From assembly GCF_014873915.1 (NCBI RefSeq), contig NZ_JADBEJ010000005.1:2294001-2358000 (forward strand): a stretch of 64,000 nucleotides of DNA, written 5' to 3'. The notes beneath the pieces were generated by a model that was not told where the DNA came from, did not search any database, and was given only the letters and a program-made list of their open reading frames with translations. The position numbers were made by a program, and so were the translations under genes. Origin of the DNA: Amycolatopsis roodepoortensis. GTDB taxonomy: Bacteria > Actinomycetota > Actinomycetes > Mycobacteriales > Pseudonocardiaceae. Of this stretch, positions 63,114 through 64,000 are shown piece after piece; within the stretch, counting starts at the first letter, position 1; each line of letters begins with the position of its first letter.

Positions 63114-63152
63114 TCTTGTAACCAAGGGGATCTTCCGTCACCATCGACGACC

Positions 63153-63575
63153 ATGGAAGAAGGCACTTTGAACTCACCTAGTCGTTGTGAACTCACCGAG
63201 GAGGACTACGAGGCCTTCCAGTGGGACACGCGCGAAGACTGCGAGGTCCGCCAGATCCTCGACCGGGTGGCGGACAAATGGTCGCTCCTGGTGATCGCGC
63301 TGCTCGACCGGAACACGCTGCGGTTCACCGAGCTCAAGTACAAGATCGACGGCATCAGCCAGCGCATGCTCACCACCACGCTGCGCCATCTCGAACGAGA
63401 CGGGCTGGTGAGCCGCACCGTCTACCCGGTGGTGCCGCCCCGCGTCGAGTACGCGCTGACGCCGCTGGGGATGACGCTGCACAAGACGATCCAGTCGCTG
63501 GTCACCTGGACCGAGGACCACCAGGGCGAGATCGCCCTCGCGCGCGCCCAGTACGACAAACGCGCCGCCGTCTAG
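63153..63575 (+). CDS. HxlR family winged-helix regulator
   Basis: The protein has 140 residues from ATG 63153. The HxlR core is CEVRQILDRVADKWSLLVI, RFTELKYKIDGISQRMLTTTLRHLERDGLVSR (quoted in part) and YALTPLGMTL. The conserved Cys in DCEVRQ near residue 30 is a possible redox or electrophile sensor. It is divergent from the MFS exporter with an inverted repeat between, so it probably represses that gene. The ROK gene starts 8 bp after its stop and may be co-transcribed. Confidence 0.93.
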   Translation: MEEGTLNSPSRCELTEEDYEAFQWDTREDCEVRQILDRVADKWSLLVIALLDRNTLRFTELKYKIDGISQRMLTTTLRHLERDGLVSRTVYPVVPPRVEYALTPLGMTLHKTIQSLVTWTEDHQGEIALARAQYDKRAAV

Positions 63576-63583
63576 GGAGCCGC

Positions 63584-64000
63584 ATGGCCAGACTGTCCGG
63601 AGGGGATCCGTCACTGCTGCGGCGGCTCAACGCCATCGCCGTCCTGCGGGCGCTGTACGAGGCCGAGGAACTCACCCTCGCGGAGCTGGTCAAGACGAGC
63701 GCGGTCTCCCGTCCGACGGTCGAGGAGATCGCCACCGACCTCGGGGAACAAGGGCTGGTCGAGGAGGTCCCGCTTCCGCCCGGCGCGCCGCGGCCGGTGG
63801 GGCGGCCCGCCAAGCGGTACCGCTTCCGCCACGAGTCCGGGCACGTCGCCGGCCTCGAGATCGGCCCGCGTCAGGCGTTGTGCCTGGTCGCCGACCTGCG
63901 GGGCGAGGTCGTCGGACGGGCGAAGACCGGGCTCACCCCCGAGACGGACGCGGCCACCCGGCTCGCCACGGCGCATCGGGTGCTCGCCGCGGCCCTCGAA
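63584..64000 (+). CDS. ROK family transcriptional regulator (3' end outside window)
   Basis: 139 residues are visible from ATG 63584, with GGGAG upstream. The N-terminal winged helix is LRRLNAIAVLRALYEAEELT, LAELVKTSAVSRPTVEEIATDLGEQGLVEE (in part), followed by the start of the ROK domain, VGRPAKRYRFRHESGHVAGLEIGP. The ROK zinc motif would lie beyond the window edge. It follows hxlR by 8 bp. Its target is probably downstream, outside the window. Confidence 0.88.
   Translation, partial: MARLSGGDPSLLRRLNAIAVLRALYEAEELTLAELVKTSAVSRPTVEEIATDLGEQGLVEEVPLPPGAPRPVGRPAKRYRFRHESGHVAGLEIGPRQALCLVADLRGEVVGRAKTGLTPETDAATRLATAHRVLAAALE

Overview
The window is high-GC actinobacterial DNA. GTG and TTG starts are common, and ATGA/GTGA stop-start overlaps are frequent. 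Mycothiol- and F420-type enzymes are present, together with ROK, ECF42, HxlR and LacI regulators and typical actinobacterial tRNAs. Gene content and the intergenic palindromes suggest Pseudonocardiales, most likely Amycolatopsis or a close relative; this is inference from memory, not a database match. Both ends cut genes: a poly-HAMP hybrid histidine kinase on the left and a ROK regulator on the right. No prophage, IS element, integrase or CRISPR array was seen.

Region 1-7 kb: poly-HAMP kinase, a 21-bp-unit inverted array, tRNA-Gly(TCC), tRNA-Pro(TGG), a DUF2695 protein and an acetyltransferase. Region 5.9-12 kb: a ROK regulator followed by a tightly overlapping sulfonate operon (binding protein, ATPase, permease, flavin monooxygenase, TauD-type dioxygenase). 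Region 12-17 kb: an ECF42-like sigma factor, then a leftward F420-oxidoreductase/SnoaL/M48 group behind a perfect KstR-type operator.

Region 17.5-43 kb keeps the gene order I remember for M. tuberculosis Rv2464c-Rv2478c: nei1, rpiB, Rv2466c-type thiol protein, pepN, DUF5130, HNH, glbO, aglA, Rv2474c-like, thioesterase, NAD-glutamate dehydrogenase, ettA and an SSB paralogue. Lineage-specific genes are inserted into it: a ComB-like/MBL pair, MscS, an LVIVD/DUF305 pair, a TPR protein with a disordered tail, and a striking 117-residue protein made of fourteen GTRVT[A/R/C] hexapeptides. That protein has a perfect Shine-Dalgarno and fits a left-handed beta-helix with two stacked cysteines. It is the best candidate here for something undescribed.

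Region 43-51 kb: a CtaG/CopD copper protein, a phosphatase, an orphan kinase, an MFS/LacI divergent pair, a secreted I36-type protein and tRNA-Arg(TCT). Region 51-57 kb: a lipoprotein-adaptor-ATPase-permease exporter facing a response regulator-kinase-lipoprotein operon. Region 57-64 kb: a half-size MFS-like protein, an aliphatic amidase locus (MarR, AmiC-like, AmiS, AmiE) with a shared palindromic operator, a shortened SRPBCC protein, and an MFS exporter divergent from HxlR.

Many intergenic gaps, mainly convergent ones, hold long hairpins with mostly 7-base loops. In most of them each arm is itself a near-palindrome. They probably terminate transcription, but their nested symmetry is unusual.
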